Part shown: positions 9,346-17,007 of the stretch, in pieces
Numbering within the stretch: the stretch's first letter is position 1
Layout: each line of letters begins with the position of its first letter
Notes under the pieces: model-generated
The model's database searches: none
What the model was told of the DNA's origin: nothing
The model's input: the letters and a program-made list of their open reading frames with translations, nothing else
Assembly: GCF_000599885.1 (NCBI RefSeq)
Contig: NZ_JFGT01000003.1
Span: 1 to 64,000 of the forward strand
DNA: 64,000 nucleotides
Direction: 5' to 3'
DNA from: Pantoea sp. IMH
GTDB taxonomy: Bacteria > Pseudomonadota > Gammaproteobacteria > Enterobacterales > Enterobacteriaceae
Program-made: the position numbers and the translations under genes

Positions 9346-10122
9346 TTATTTTCCGCTCAGGGTGTTATGAATCATCTCAAGCCAGCCTGGCGCGCCCAGC
9401 TGGAAGGATTCGAGCACTTTCAAATCGAAGCCGCGGAAGAATCCGCTGAGCACGAACAGCAGAACGATGGCGAACATCATGGTTTTGGTGACTTTGTTCC
9501 AGCCGCTTTCCTCAACGCCTTTACCGATCAGGATGCCCAGCACCAGACCCGGCACGGCATTGCCCATGATCAGCTGCGCCAGTCCGCCGAAAATCGTCGC
9601 CCAGAAGCCCGATTTTTTACCGGCATCAATCGCGGCCAGCCAGAAAATAACGGGCATCACGGTATTGACCAGCAGGTTAGCGGCCGGTACCAGCACCTTA
9701 ACGGCCGTCACCTGTAATGCCGCCGGAACCGCCGACGCGGTGGTATTCAGAAAGGCCACCACGATCATGCCGATGATGCCGCAGGCGATCGCCATCTTCT
9801 TCGGATCGTGCATTGTTTCGGCCACGTTGCGGTTTTTCACCATCAGCGCGGCGGTGCCCCAGTGAGGGATAATGCGGTGATCAACGTCCTGCGTGAACGA
9901 GCCGGCAGCCACCGAAGAGGCCCAGGCGTTAAAGAAGAACCCGAGCCCAAATGAGAAGTGAGAAGCGGGATCGCCCTCACAGGAATTCAGTTCACCCAGT
10001 GTACGAAACGCCCCCATCCCCTGCGTCGTCGGCGCATGGAACATCCGCGCGGCACCTGCGCCTACGCCCACGCCGACAAGTCCGCCGATGATGAGCGACT
10101 TAAAGAGAATTATTAAAAACAT
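9346..10122 (-). CDS. DUF4311 domain-containing integral membrane protein
   Basis: Membrane protein of 258 residues with an N-terminal hydrophobic helix (LFKSLIIGGLVGVGVGAGAA), a polar loop with conserved-looking ELNSCEGDPASHFSFGLGFF, then several membrane segments (about 110-135, 140-165, 175-205, 215-235). It matches the DUF4311 family, found next to DUF4310 and DUF4312. The loop with Cys, Asp, His and the segment SFTQDVDHRIIPHWG may carry the substrate site. Function is unknown; partnership with DUF4310 is inferred from tight gene spacing (11 bp). Confidence 0.82.
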   Translation of the reverse strand: MFLIILFKSLIIGGLVGVGVGAGAARMFHAPTTQGMGAFRTLGELNSCEGDPASHFSFGLGFFFNAWASSVAAGSFTQDVDHRIIPHWGTAALMVKNRNVAETMHDPKKMAIACGIIGMIVVAFLNTTASAVPAALQVTAVKVLVPAANLLVNTVMPVIFWLAAIDAGKKSGFWATIFGGLAQLIMGNAVPGLVLGILIGKGVEESGWNKVTKTMMFAIVLLFVLSGFFRGFDLKVLESFQLGAPGWLEMIHNTLSGK

Positions 10123-10191
10123 CAGTCTTTCCTTTCAGGCTTACGCCAACGTTTTTAAATCAGGATTATTGCTGCCCTGAAGGGCAGACCT

Positions 10192-10488
10192 TTATTGTGT
10201 GACGAAATCAACTTTGTCCACGTCAATCAGGGTTACGCTGACGGTAATCTCCAGCTCCACGCTGTAGCTTCGTCGCTCTCTCGCCAGAAAGAAAAACAGG
10301 AATTTCTCTTTTCTGACGCGCTCCCGCGCCTGCACGACCTGCACCTCCTGCGGCTCAATACGCAGCAGCACCTTACTGGTCGATTTCAGCAGCGTGTTCT
10401 GCACCCGGCTCAACGCATCGGCAAAGGCGCGCGCTTTACTGTCACCTTTGCCGCTGACGTTGACCGTCGTCGTGAAGTGCTCCTTCAT
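10192..10488 (-). CDS. DUF4312 family small cytoplasmic protein
   Basis: A 98-residue protein without signal peptide or membrane segment, matching DUF4312. It begins MKEHFTTTVNVSGKGDSKARAF, has a very basic middle (RERVRKEKFLFFFLARERR) and ends with alternating hydrophobic residues (VELEITVSVTLIDVDKVDFV), suggesting a small alpha/beta domain. The gene starts 3 bp after the SFCGS gene stop, so coupling is likely. Role unknown; it could be a soluble subunit of the transporter formed by DUF4310 and DUF4311. Confidence 0.8.
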   Translation of the reverse strand: MKEHFTTTVNVSGKGDSKARAFADALSRVQNTLLKSTSKVLLRIEPQEVQVVQARERVRKEKFLFFFLARERRSYSVELEITVSVTLIDVDKVDFVTQ

Positions 10489-10491
10489 CGG

Positions 10492-10854
10492 TCAGCTACC
10501 ATGCTTCTTGTTCCAGGCCTGAACCAGCTTTTCACCCAGCTCTTCCTTATCCATAAAGCCGAAACCCAGCACGTTCGCGCCTTCATTGATGGCGGTAACG
10601 CCTTCATCGATGGAGCGCATACCGTGCTTCGCTTTGTAGCCATACTTGTTCTGCGCGGTGATTGCCCCGGCACCGCCACTACCGCAAAAAGAGATGCCGA
10701 AGGAGGCGCCTTCCGCTTTCATCACGTCGCCCAGCTTCATATCCGCCGCCACGCCGGGCACCACGATGGCTTTGCCGCCCGCCTTCTCAATGCCAGCCGC
10801 CACTTTCTGGCCTTTACCTAAACGATCGCCGATGACTACGATGACTTGTGACAT
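10492..10854 (-). CDS. Glycine-rich SFCGS family protein
   Basis: A 120-residue soluble protein carrying the eponymous SFCGS motif (residues 55-59, Cys57) followed by a glycine loop GGAGAITAQNKYGYKAKHG. The N-terminus MSQVIVVIGDRLGKGQKVA looks like the first strand and loop of a Rossmann-like fold. The Cys next to a Gly/Ser loop recalls PTS EIIB domains and the small DUF2620 protein YhfU of the E. coli yhf operon; both comparisons are from memory and are inference. It sits between the PRD gene and the DUF4312 gene, always with this gene set as far as I know. Biochemical function is not known. Confidence 0.82.
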   Translation of the reverse strand: MSQVIVVIGDRLGKGQKVAAGIEKAGGKAIVVPGVAADMKLGDVMKAEGASFGISFCGSGGAGAITAQNKYGYKAKHGMRSIDEGVTAINEGANVLGFGFMDKEELGEKLVQAWNKKHGS

Positions 10855-10931
10855 GCTTTATTCCTTATGTTGCCGTTGCATAATGTTGTTGGCTGATGGG
10901 TTCCCTGATGCAGTGAACCTCTCCGCGCGAT

Positions 10932-11270
10932 TTAGTCGTTCTCTTTCGCCACTTCAAAATGAACCGAGAGCAGCCAGGCCTCTTCCTGGGGCAAATTGCC
11001 AAACAGATCGACCACCTGCTGCGCCAGTAACATCGATTGGGGTGAAATATCGTCAAACAGCTCTGCCTCCACCTCCGGCAGCGGCTCGCCCGTCAGCGAT
11101 CGCAGCGCCATTGCTTTGACGTGTGAGACGAGCATTTGCTGCTGCACCGCCGTGGGAGTGATCCCTCTTGCCGCAAAGAGATCGGCGATTTGCGCCATGA
11201 CTTTTTCCGCCAGTGCCTGGATCGCCAGGTCATCGTTAGCCGTACTCACCGATACCGCTCCATTTCCCAC
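10932..11270 (-). CDS. Stand-alone PRD domain protein
   Basis: A 112-residue protein that is essentially one PTS-regulation domain with no DNA-binding part. Two candidate phosphorylatable histidines are visible, His50 in LVSHVKAM and His104 in LLSVHFEVAK. First gene of the cluster. It resembles YhfY of the E. coli yhf operon, a PRD-only protein in a comparable gene set. It may sense PTS phosphorylation state and modulate the transporter or the MtlR-like regulator; this is inference. A GTG at 11270 (GGGGA 7 bases before) is used; a GTG at 11249 with GGAG 8 bases before is equally possible. Confidence 0.78.
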   Translation of the reverse strand: MGNGAVSVSTANDDLAIQALAEKVMAQIADLFAARGITPTAVQQQMLVSHVKAMALRSLTGEPLPEVEAELFDDISPQSMLLAQQVVDLFGNLPQEEAWLLSVHFEVAKEND

Positions 11271-11360
11271 GCTATATTCCCCATTTACCGTTCCGGCCCT
11301 GGCGCGAAACGTCGTTAATGCCTGATGTTTAAATTAACGTTAAGGGCCCCAGGTTTGTAG

Positions 11361-11402
11361 ACCGGGTTTTTCCACTTCAAAGTGGAAATCCCTTCACCCG
11401 GT
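11361..11402. promoter_or_regulatory. Nested inverted repeats, candidate operator of the dga-like operon
   Basis: Inner arms 11369-11377 and 11380-11388 (TTTCCACTT / AAGTGGAAA) are a perfect 9-bp inverted repeat with a 2-base spacer. Outer arms 11361-11367 and 11396-11402 (ACCGGGT / ACCCGGT) also pair. It lies about 90-130 bp upstream of the PRD gene, where an activator such as the MtlR-like protein would bind. Function is inferred. Confidence 0.45.
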
Positions 11403-12128
11403 TTCGACTGAATCACAAAACCACGCATTCAGCATAAAACAGACAATTATTTGCGGTTTATCACAGAAAATCTGGTTTTATTATGAATAGCCATCCTATC
11501 GCCCGTATCACGAGGCGATAAAAAATCAGCGCGGAAAAATAGATAGGAAAAACTTATGCTTAACCGCTGGGGTTGCCGACAAATAACGTGTTGGCAGGAG
11601 CAAGATGAAAGGAAATGACCAACGAATAAGATCGCGATGCGGTTAATAACCGCCATAACAACCTTGTCATTTTCTACAACACGAATATCTGCGGAGTAAT
11701 TCCTCCTGAATGAAAAAAAATAAAAAACACAGTAACGAAAGGATGCTCCCTTATTAAAACCAACAGGATAAAATTTCTTTTTAGGTCGGTCGTCTGTTTA
11801 CCCAAAAACGGGGGAATGGGTAATAAAAAAATAGAATCAGTTTTTGCGCTGGTAAAGCCTGATTAAACATCCACCAACGCCGCGTAAGCGTAAAAATATG
11901 TCCTCATAGAAGGCGGCATTGAATGTCTCCATGAGGACGTGCCAATACTTAAAAAGAAGTCTCTGCCAGCCATGTAAGATTTAAAATCAAAGATAATGAC
12001 AGAGCCAAAACCTGTTGATGATCACGTCCACAGGATGTGATTTTCAGTTAGCAATAAAAAAGCGTCCTGAAGCGCGCCTGAGAGTGCTGGTAAAGGTAAA
12101 TTGAGAGGAACTAAAAGAGGAAATAAAG

Positions 12129-12156
12129 CGTCCCGCACCATAAAGGGCACGGGACG
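12129..12156 (-). terminator. Candidate terminator after tldE
   Basis: Arms CGTCCCGCACC (12129-12139) and GGCACGGGACG (12146-12156) pair with G-U and mismatch positions. On the - strand the stem is followed by CTTTATTT. It lies about 120 bp beyond the tldE stop. Confidence 0.5.
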
Positions 12157-12280
12157 AGCAAGGGCGGGACGATACTGTTAGCGCTCTGACGAGCTGGCTC
12201 TGCTCCCAAAGCCAGCACCTAACAAATCATCTCAGGCGCCCTTTAAAACGCGCGCTGAAACCCGTGCTGGTGTAAGCCGC

Positions 12281-13621
12281 TTACTGCCCGGCGATCTTCA
12301 TTTCCGGCAGCAGTACGGAACCGCACTGAATATTGCTGCGGGTTTCGATGTCGCTGCCAACGGTAACGATGTTGCGCCACATGTCTTTCAGGTTGCCTGC
12401 GATGGTGATTTCACTCACCGGATACTGGATCTCGCCGTTTTCCACCCAGAAACCTGCCGCACCGCGGGAGTAGTCGCCGGTAATCCCGCTCACGCCCTGC
12501 CCCATTAGCTCCGTAACGACCAGCCCGGTGCCCATTCTTTTCAGCAGTTGCGCAAAATCGTCGCCCTGGCCGGCAATTCGCCAGTTGTGAATGCCGCCCG
12601 CATGGCCGGTGCTTTGCAGTCCCAGCTTGCGCGCTGAATAGTTGGTCAGTAGCCAGGTTTGTAATACGCCATCTTTGATGATGTCACGCTGGGTGGTGCG
12701 CACGCCTTCGCTGTCAAACGGCGAGGAAGCCAGTCCTTTCAGCAGATGCGGCTGCTCCTGGATCGTCAGCCATTCCGGTAAAATTTGTGTTCCCATCGCA
12801 TCCAGCAGGAAAGTGGATTTCCGGTAGACGCTGCCGCCACTGATCGCGCCCACCAGATGGCCGAACAGGCCGGTCGCAACTTCCGCAGCGAAAATAACCG
12901 GGGCTTTCATGGTGGAGAGTTTGCGCGGCGAAAGGCGTGACAGCGTGCGACGCGCGCACTCTTCACCCACCCACTCTGGCGATTTCAGGTCTTCCATGGC
13001 CCGGCCAATGGTATAGGCGTAATCGCGTTCCATATCCCCGTTGGCTTCAGCAATCACGCTGCTGGAGATGGAGTGGCGGCTTGAGGCGTAGCCCTGCAGC
13101 ATGCCGTGGCTGTTGCCGAACACCTTCATGCCGATATGGCTGTTAAAGCTGCCACCTTCGGTGTTGGTAATGCGGGAGTCGGTTTTCAGCGCGGCCTGCT
13201 CTGCCCGCGCCGCCAGCTCAATCGCCCGATCCGGATCGAGATCGGACGGATGGAACAGATCCAGATCCGGGGCATCGAAAGCCAGCAGTTCAGGATCCGC
13301 CACGCCGGCATAAGGATCGGGCGAAGTGAAACGGGCAATATCGATAGCCGCCTGCACTGTCCGTGCGATCGCTTCAGGACTCAGATCGGTCGACGACGCG
13401 CTTCCTTTGCGATTCTGATGATAGACGGTGATGCCAAGCGCACCATCGCTGTTGAATTCGACATTTTCCACTTCACCAAAACGGGTACTGACGCTGATGC
13501 CGGTCGTTTTTGTGACGGCAACTTCAGCGCCATCGGTCGTCGCCTTCGCCAGATCGAGTGCTGTTGCGACCGCCTGTTCAAGGGTTTTACGCTGTTCTGC
13601 AACTTGGGAGAGTAATTTCAT
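12281..13621 (-). CDS. tldE: Metalloprotease subunit TldE (PmbA)
   Basis: Partner of TldD in the TldD/TldE heterodimeric metalloprotease, which matures microcins such as MccB17 and degrades the CcdA antitoxin. At 446 residues it closely follows E. coli PmbA ([35 protein letters not shown]-terminus [12 protein letters not shown]). TldE lacks the HExxxH zinc motif that TldD carries, as here. Divergent from darP with a 162-bp intergenic region, the usual enterobacterial arrangement. Confidence 0.95.
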   Translation of the reverse strand: MKLLSQVAEQRKTLEQAVATALDLAKATTDGAEVAVTKTTGISVSTRFGEVENVEFNSDGALGITVYHQNRKGSASSTDLSPEAIARTVQAAIDIARFTSPDPYAGVADPELLAFDAPDLDLFHPSDLDPDRAIELAARAEQAALKTDSRITNTEGGSFNSHIGMKVFGNSHGMLQGYASSRHSISSSVIAEANGDMERDYAYTIGRAMEDLKSPEWVGEECARRTLSRLSPRKLSTMKAPVIFAAEVATGLFGHLVGAISGGSVYRKSTFLLDAMGTQILPEWLTIQEQPHLLKGLASSPFDSEGVRTTQRDIIKDGVLQTWLLTNYSARKLGLQSTGHAGGIHNWRIAGQGDDFAQLLKRMGTGLVVTELMGQGVSGITGDYSRGAAGFWVENGEIQYPVSEITIAGNLKDMWRNIVTVGSDIETRSNIQCGSVLLPEMKIAGQ

Positions 13622-13783
13622 CGACCTACCATATAATTAGCAGAGGGCTTTCTGGCCTGTGCCTGTGCCAGTTTTGCAAACTCTTCGGTGTTTAAGGTTA
13701 ATTTGAGTCTAACAGACTCAGAGAACAATTTCGCAGTACCTCAGTTTCCTGATAGCATTAGCCTCTTTTTTAGGGAGCCTCCC

Positions 13784-14326
13784 ATGACTAAACAGCCCGA
13801 CGACTGGCTCGATGATGTACCAGATAACGAAGAAGAAGATGAAGAGATTATCTGGGTCAGCAAGAGTGAAATAAAACGTGATGCCGAGGAGCTGAAGCGC
13901 CTGGGTGCCGAACTGGTGGAACTGAGCAAGACCTCGCTGGACAAGATCCCGCTGGATGAAGATCTGCGCGCGGCGATCGAGCTGGCGCAGAAGATCAAAA
14001 AAGAGGGGCGTCGCCGCCAGCTACAGCTGATCGGTAAAATGCTGCGCTCGCGTGATGAAGACCCTATTCGTCAGGCACTCGACAAGCTGAAAAACCGCCA
14101 TAATCAGCAGGTTGCGCTTTTCCACAAGCTGGAAGTGTTGCGCGACCGCCTGATCGAACAGGGCGACGATGCGATGACGGAAGTGCTGAATCTCTATCCC
14201 GATGCGGATCGTCAGCAGCTTCGCTCCATGATCCGTAATGCGCAAAAAGAAAAAGCGACGAATAAGCCGCCAAAAGCGTCCCGCCAGATTTTCCAGTATC
14301 TGCGCGAACTGGCGGAAGCCCGCTAG
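13784..14326 (+). CDS. darP: Dual-action ribosomal maturation protein DarP (YjgA)
   Basis: Helps late 50S ribosome assembly around the peptidyl-transferase centre. The 180-residue protein is highly similar to E. coli YjgA: acidic N-terminus ([15 protein letters not shown]), then helical DUF615 body ([21 protein letters not shown]) and C-terminal [11 protein letters not shown]-like end. ATG at 13784 is chosen over an upstream start at 13688 because AGGGAG lies 7 bases before it and the homologue begins MTKQP. Confidence 0.95.
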   Translation: MTKQPDDWLDDVPDNEEEDEEIIWVSKSEIKRDAEELKRLGAELVELSKTSLDKIPLDEDLRAAIELAQKIKKEGRRRQLQLIGKMLRSRDEDPIRQALDKLKNRHNQQVALFHKLEVLRDRLIEQGDDAMTEVLNLYPDADRQQLRSMIRNAQKEKATNKPPKASRQIFQYLRELAEAR

Positions 14327-14378
14327 CGCCTGGCTCTCAGCCACCGCGCCTTAATGGCCCGCAGAGCACGCCGCAAGG

Positions 14379-14409
14379 GCGGCGGGCCGCTAATTTTCCC
14401 GCCGCTTTT
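14379..14409 (+). terminator. darP terminator
   Basis: An 8-bp stem GCGGCGGG / CCCGCCGC (14379-14386 and 14398-14405) is followed by TTTT on the + strand. It lies between convergent darP and mpl. Confidence 0.75.
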
Positions 14410-14418
14410 ATCCCAGAC

Positions 14419-15774
14419 TCAGTCAGCCAGCCTGTCCAGCAGCTTCTGGTGAATACCACCGAAGCCGCCGTTGCTCATCACCAGGATGGTATCGCCCGGC
14501 TGCGCCGTTTTTGCCACCATCTCTACCAGCGTATCCACCTCTGCACTCCAGTGTGCGGGTTGTACACAGGCCTCGGCCACTTCCGCGACCTGCCAGGGAA
14601 TATGGTGTGGCTGTAGCAGAAAGACCTCATCAGCCCGCGCCAGCGCTGGTGCCAGCGCATCCTTGCTGATCCCCATCTTCATGGTATTGGAACGCGGTTC
14701 CAGTACCGCCAGAATCCGGGCCGTACCGCCGACTTTGCTGCGTAGCGCCGTCAGGGTCGCCAGGATAGCGGTCGGATGATGCGCAAAATCATCGTAAACC
14801 TGAATACCGTTCGCTTCACCCCGCAGCTCCAGCCGGCGGCGCGCGTTAATAAAATCGTTCAGGGCGTGGGCGGCATCTTCCGGTTTGATCCCCACGTGCC
14901 GGGCGGCAGCGATGGCCATCAGACCGTTATGCATGTTGTGCTCGCCCACCAGCGACCAGTTCACTTCCGCCACGCGCTCGCCATCCAGCCAGACTTCCCA
15001 GTGAGACGCATCCACCGTCAGCTTTTTCGCCTGCCAGCGCCCTCCTTCGCCAAGGCTTTCCTGCTCGCTCCAGCAGCCCATGGCGATTACCTGCTTCAGG
15101 TTAACATCGTGCTCAGGGACCAAGATCCGGCCCTGCCCCGGCACAATGCGGATCAGGTGGTGAAACTGGCGCTGGATTGCCCGTAAATCGTCAAAAATAT
15201 CCGCATGATCGAACTCAAGATTATTGAGGATCAGCGTACGCGGAGAGTAGTGAACAAATTTGGAGCGTTTGTCGAAGAAGGCACTGTCATATTCATCCGC
15301 TTCAATCACAAAGAACGGACTTTTACCTAAGGTCGCTGAAACATCGAAATTTCCCGGCACGCCACCGATCACAAAACCAGGTTCCAGACCACAGGCTTGC
15401 AGGATCCAGGCGGCCATGCCCGCCGTCGTCGTTTTACCATGCGTACCGGCGACCGCAATCACCCAGCGATCGCGCAGGACGAAATCGTGCAGCCACTGTG
15501 GGCCGGAAAGATAGGGAATATTTCGCTCAAGCACCGCTTCGACGCAGGCGTTACCGCGGGTCATTGCATTGCCGATGATCACCAGATCCGGTGGCGGATT
15601 AAGCTGGGAAGCATCGTAACCTTCTATTAAATCAATACCTTGACTTTCTAAAAGCGTGCTCATCGGTGGATAAACATTGGCATCTGAGCCCGTCACTTCA
15701 TGACCTAATGCACGGGCAAGAACCGCCAGCCCGCCCATAAATGTGCCGCAGATACCGAGAATGTGAATACGCAT
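14419..15774 (-). CDS. mpl: UDP-MurNAc:L-alanyl-gamma-D-glutamyl-meso-DAP ligase Mpl
   Basis: Peptidoglycan-recycling ligase that attaches the recovered tripeptide to UDP-MurNAc in the cytoplasm. It has the Mur ligase layout in 451 residues: N-terminal Rossmann domain (HILGICGTFMGGLAVLAR), ATP loop VAGTHGKTTTAGMAAW (about 110), central domain with EADEYDSAFFDKRSKF, and C-terminal domain with YDDFAHHPTAI. Divergent from fbp with 168 bp between starts, as in E. coli. Confidence 0.96.
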   Translation of the reverse strand: MRIHILGICGTFMGGLAVLARALGHEVTGSDANVYPPMSTLLESQGIDLIEGYDASQLNPPPDLVIIGNAMTRGNACVEAVLERNIPYLSGPQWLHDFVLRDRWVIAVAGTHGKTTTAGMAAWILQACGLEPGFVIGGVPGNFDVSATLGKSPFFVIEADEYDSAFFDKRSKFVHYSPRTLILNNLEFDHADIFDDLRAIQRQFHHLIRIVPGQGRILVPEHDVNLKQVIAMGCWSEQESLGEGGRWQAKKLTVDASHWEVWLDGERVAEVNWSLVGEHNMHNGLMAIAAARHVGIKPEDAAHALNDFINARRRLELRGEANGIQVYDDFAHHPTAILATLTALRSKVGGTARILAVLEPRSNTMKMGISKDALAPALARADEVFLLQPHHIPWQVAEVAEACVQPAHWSAEVDTLVEMVAKTAQPGDTILVMSNGGFGGIHQKLLDRLAD

Positions 15775-15942
15775 AACAGGTCCGTTTACTGAAAAGTTCG
15801 TGGCACAGTGTAGCGCCCTCCTTGTGGGGAAGAAACGGATTTGCCCTATGTTCTTTCACGTTCATTCGGCTAAACTGCTTACGCATTCGTTAGCAGTTTG
15901 TAATTCAGGCTGCTGCTCAACCGCAGATTCAGGGATAGTGTT

Positions 15943-16941
15943 ATGAAAACGTTAGGCGAATTTATCGTCGAGAAGCAACACGACTTTCCTCACGCCACTG
16001 GCGAACTGACGGCGCTGATTTCCGCCATCAAGCTGGGCGCGAAAATTATTCACCGTGATATCAACAAAGCCGGACTGGTCGATATTTTAGGCGCCAGCGG
16101 CGCTGAAAATGTGCAGGGCGAACAGCAGATGAAACTCGACCTGTTCGCCAACGAAAAGCTGAAAGCCGCGCTGAAAGCCCGTGGCATCGTTGCCGGTATC
16201 GCATCAGAAGAAGAAGATGAGATCGTCATCTTCGAAGGCGTTGAGAACGGTAAATACGTGGTGCTGATGGACCCCCTTGATGGTTCATCCAATATCGACG
16301 TCAACGTCTCTGTCGGTACGATCTTCTCCATCTACCGCCGCATCACCCCAATGGGAACACCGGTCACGGAAGCGGATTTCCTGCAGCCGGGCAGCCAGCA
16401 GGTTGCCGCGGGCTACGTAGTGTATGGCTCCTCCACCATGCTGGTATATACCACCGGCTGTGGCGTTCATGCCTTTACCTACGACCCTTCACTGGGCGTC
16501 TTCTGCCTTAGCGCGGAAAAAATGGCGTTTCCGGAAGAGGGCTACACCTACTCCATTAACGAAGGTAACTACATCCGTTTCCCACAGGGTGTGAAAAAGT
16601 ACCTGAAGTTTTGCCAGGAAGAGGATCAGGCGACCCATCGTCCTTATACCTCCCGCTATATTGGCTCGCTGGTCGCGGATTTTCACCGTAACCTGCTGAA
16701 GGGGGGTATCTATCTCTACCCAAGCACCGCCAGCCATCCAAAAGGCAAACTGCGCCTGCTGTATGAGTGCAACCCTATGGCCTTCCTGGCGGAACAGGCT
16801 GGCGGCAAGGCGAGCGACGGCGCTAACCGTATTCTGGATCTGGTGCCGGAAACGCTGCACCAGCGCAGCCCCTTCTTTGTGGGCAATACGTCAATGGTCG
16901 AAGATACTGAGCGCTTCCTGCGCGAATATCCTGACGCGTAA
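15943..16941 (+). CDS. fbp: Fructose-1,6-bisphosphatase class I
   Basis: Gluconeogenic enzyme hydrolysing fructose-1,6-bisphosphate to fructose-6-phosphate; AMP-inhibited and magnesium-dependent. At 332 residues it has the E. coli length. Metal-binding motif [17 protein letters not shown] is at about 110, the active-site signature [14 protein letters not shown] at about 270. A strong terminator follows at 16967. Likely a single-gene transcript. Confidence 0.97.
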   Translation: MKTLGEFIVEKQHDFPHATGELTALISAIKLGAKIIHRDINKAGLVDILGASGAENVQGEQQMKLDLFANEKLKAALKARGIVAGIASEEEDEIVIFEGVENGKYVVLMDPLDGSSNIDVNVSVGTIFSIYRRITPMGTPVTEADFLQPGSQQVAAGYVVYGSSTMLVYTTGCGVHAFTYDPSLGVFCLSAEKMAFPEEGYTYSINEGNYIRFPQGVKKYLKFCQEEDQATHRPYTSRYIGSLVADFHRNLLKGGIYLYPSTASHPKGKLRLLYECNPMAFLAEQAGGKASDGANRILDLVPETLHQRSPFFVGNTSMVEDTERFLREYPDA

Positions 16942-16966
16942 CCCTGACCTTTGAAGTCAGGGTAAA

Positions 16967-16990
16967 AGAGGGCAGATCGCCCTCTTTTTT
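16967..16990 (+). terminator. fbp terminator
   Basis: Stem AGAGGGC / GCCCTCT with a 5-base loop followed by a run of six T on the + strand. A second short hairpin (ACCCTGAC / GTCAGGGT) precedes it. Confidence 0.9.
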
Positions 16991-17007
16991 ATCTGGCGCG
17001 TCAGCTG

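Larger units (their letters stand above)
11271..12280. other. Gene-free 1-kb region upstream of the dga-like operon
   Basis: About 1,010 bp with no supported gene, between the start of the PRD gene and the end of tldE (both - strand). It must hold the operon promoter. Visible structures are nested inverted repeats at 11361-11402, a long imperfect hairpin near 11901-11938 (GTCCTCAT paired with ATGAGGAC), and the tldE-side hairpin at 12129-12156. The middle is AT-rich compared with its surroundings. A 69-codon frame at 11447-11656 is not convincing. Confidence 0.6.

Noticed and set aside
11447-11656. 69-codon frame on the - strand in the 1-kb gap
   Set aside because: Low-complexity composition, no ribosome-binding site, no family resemblance.
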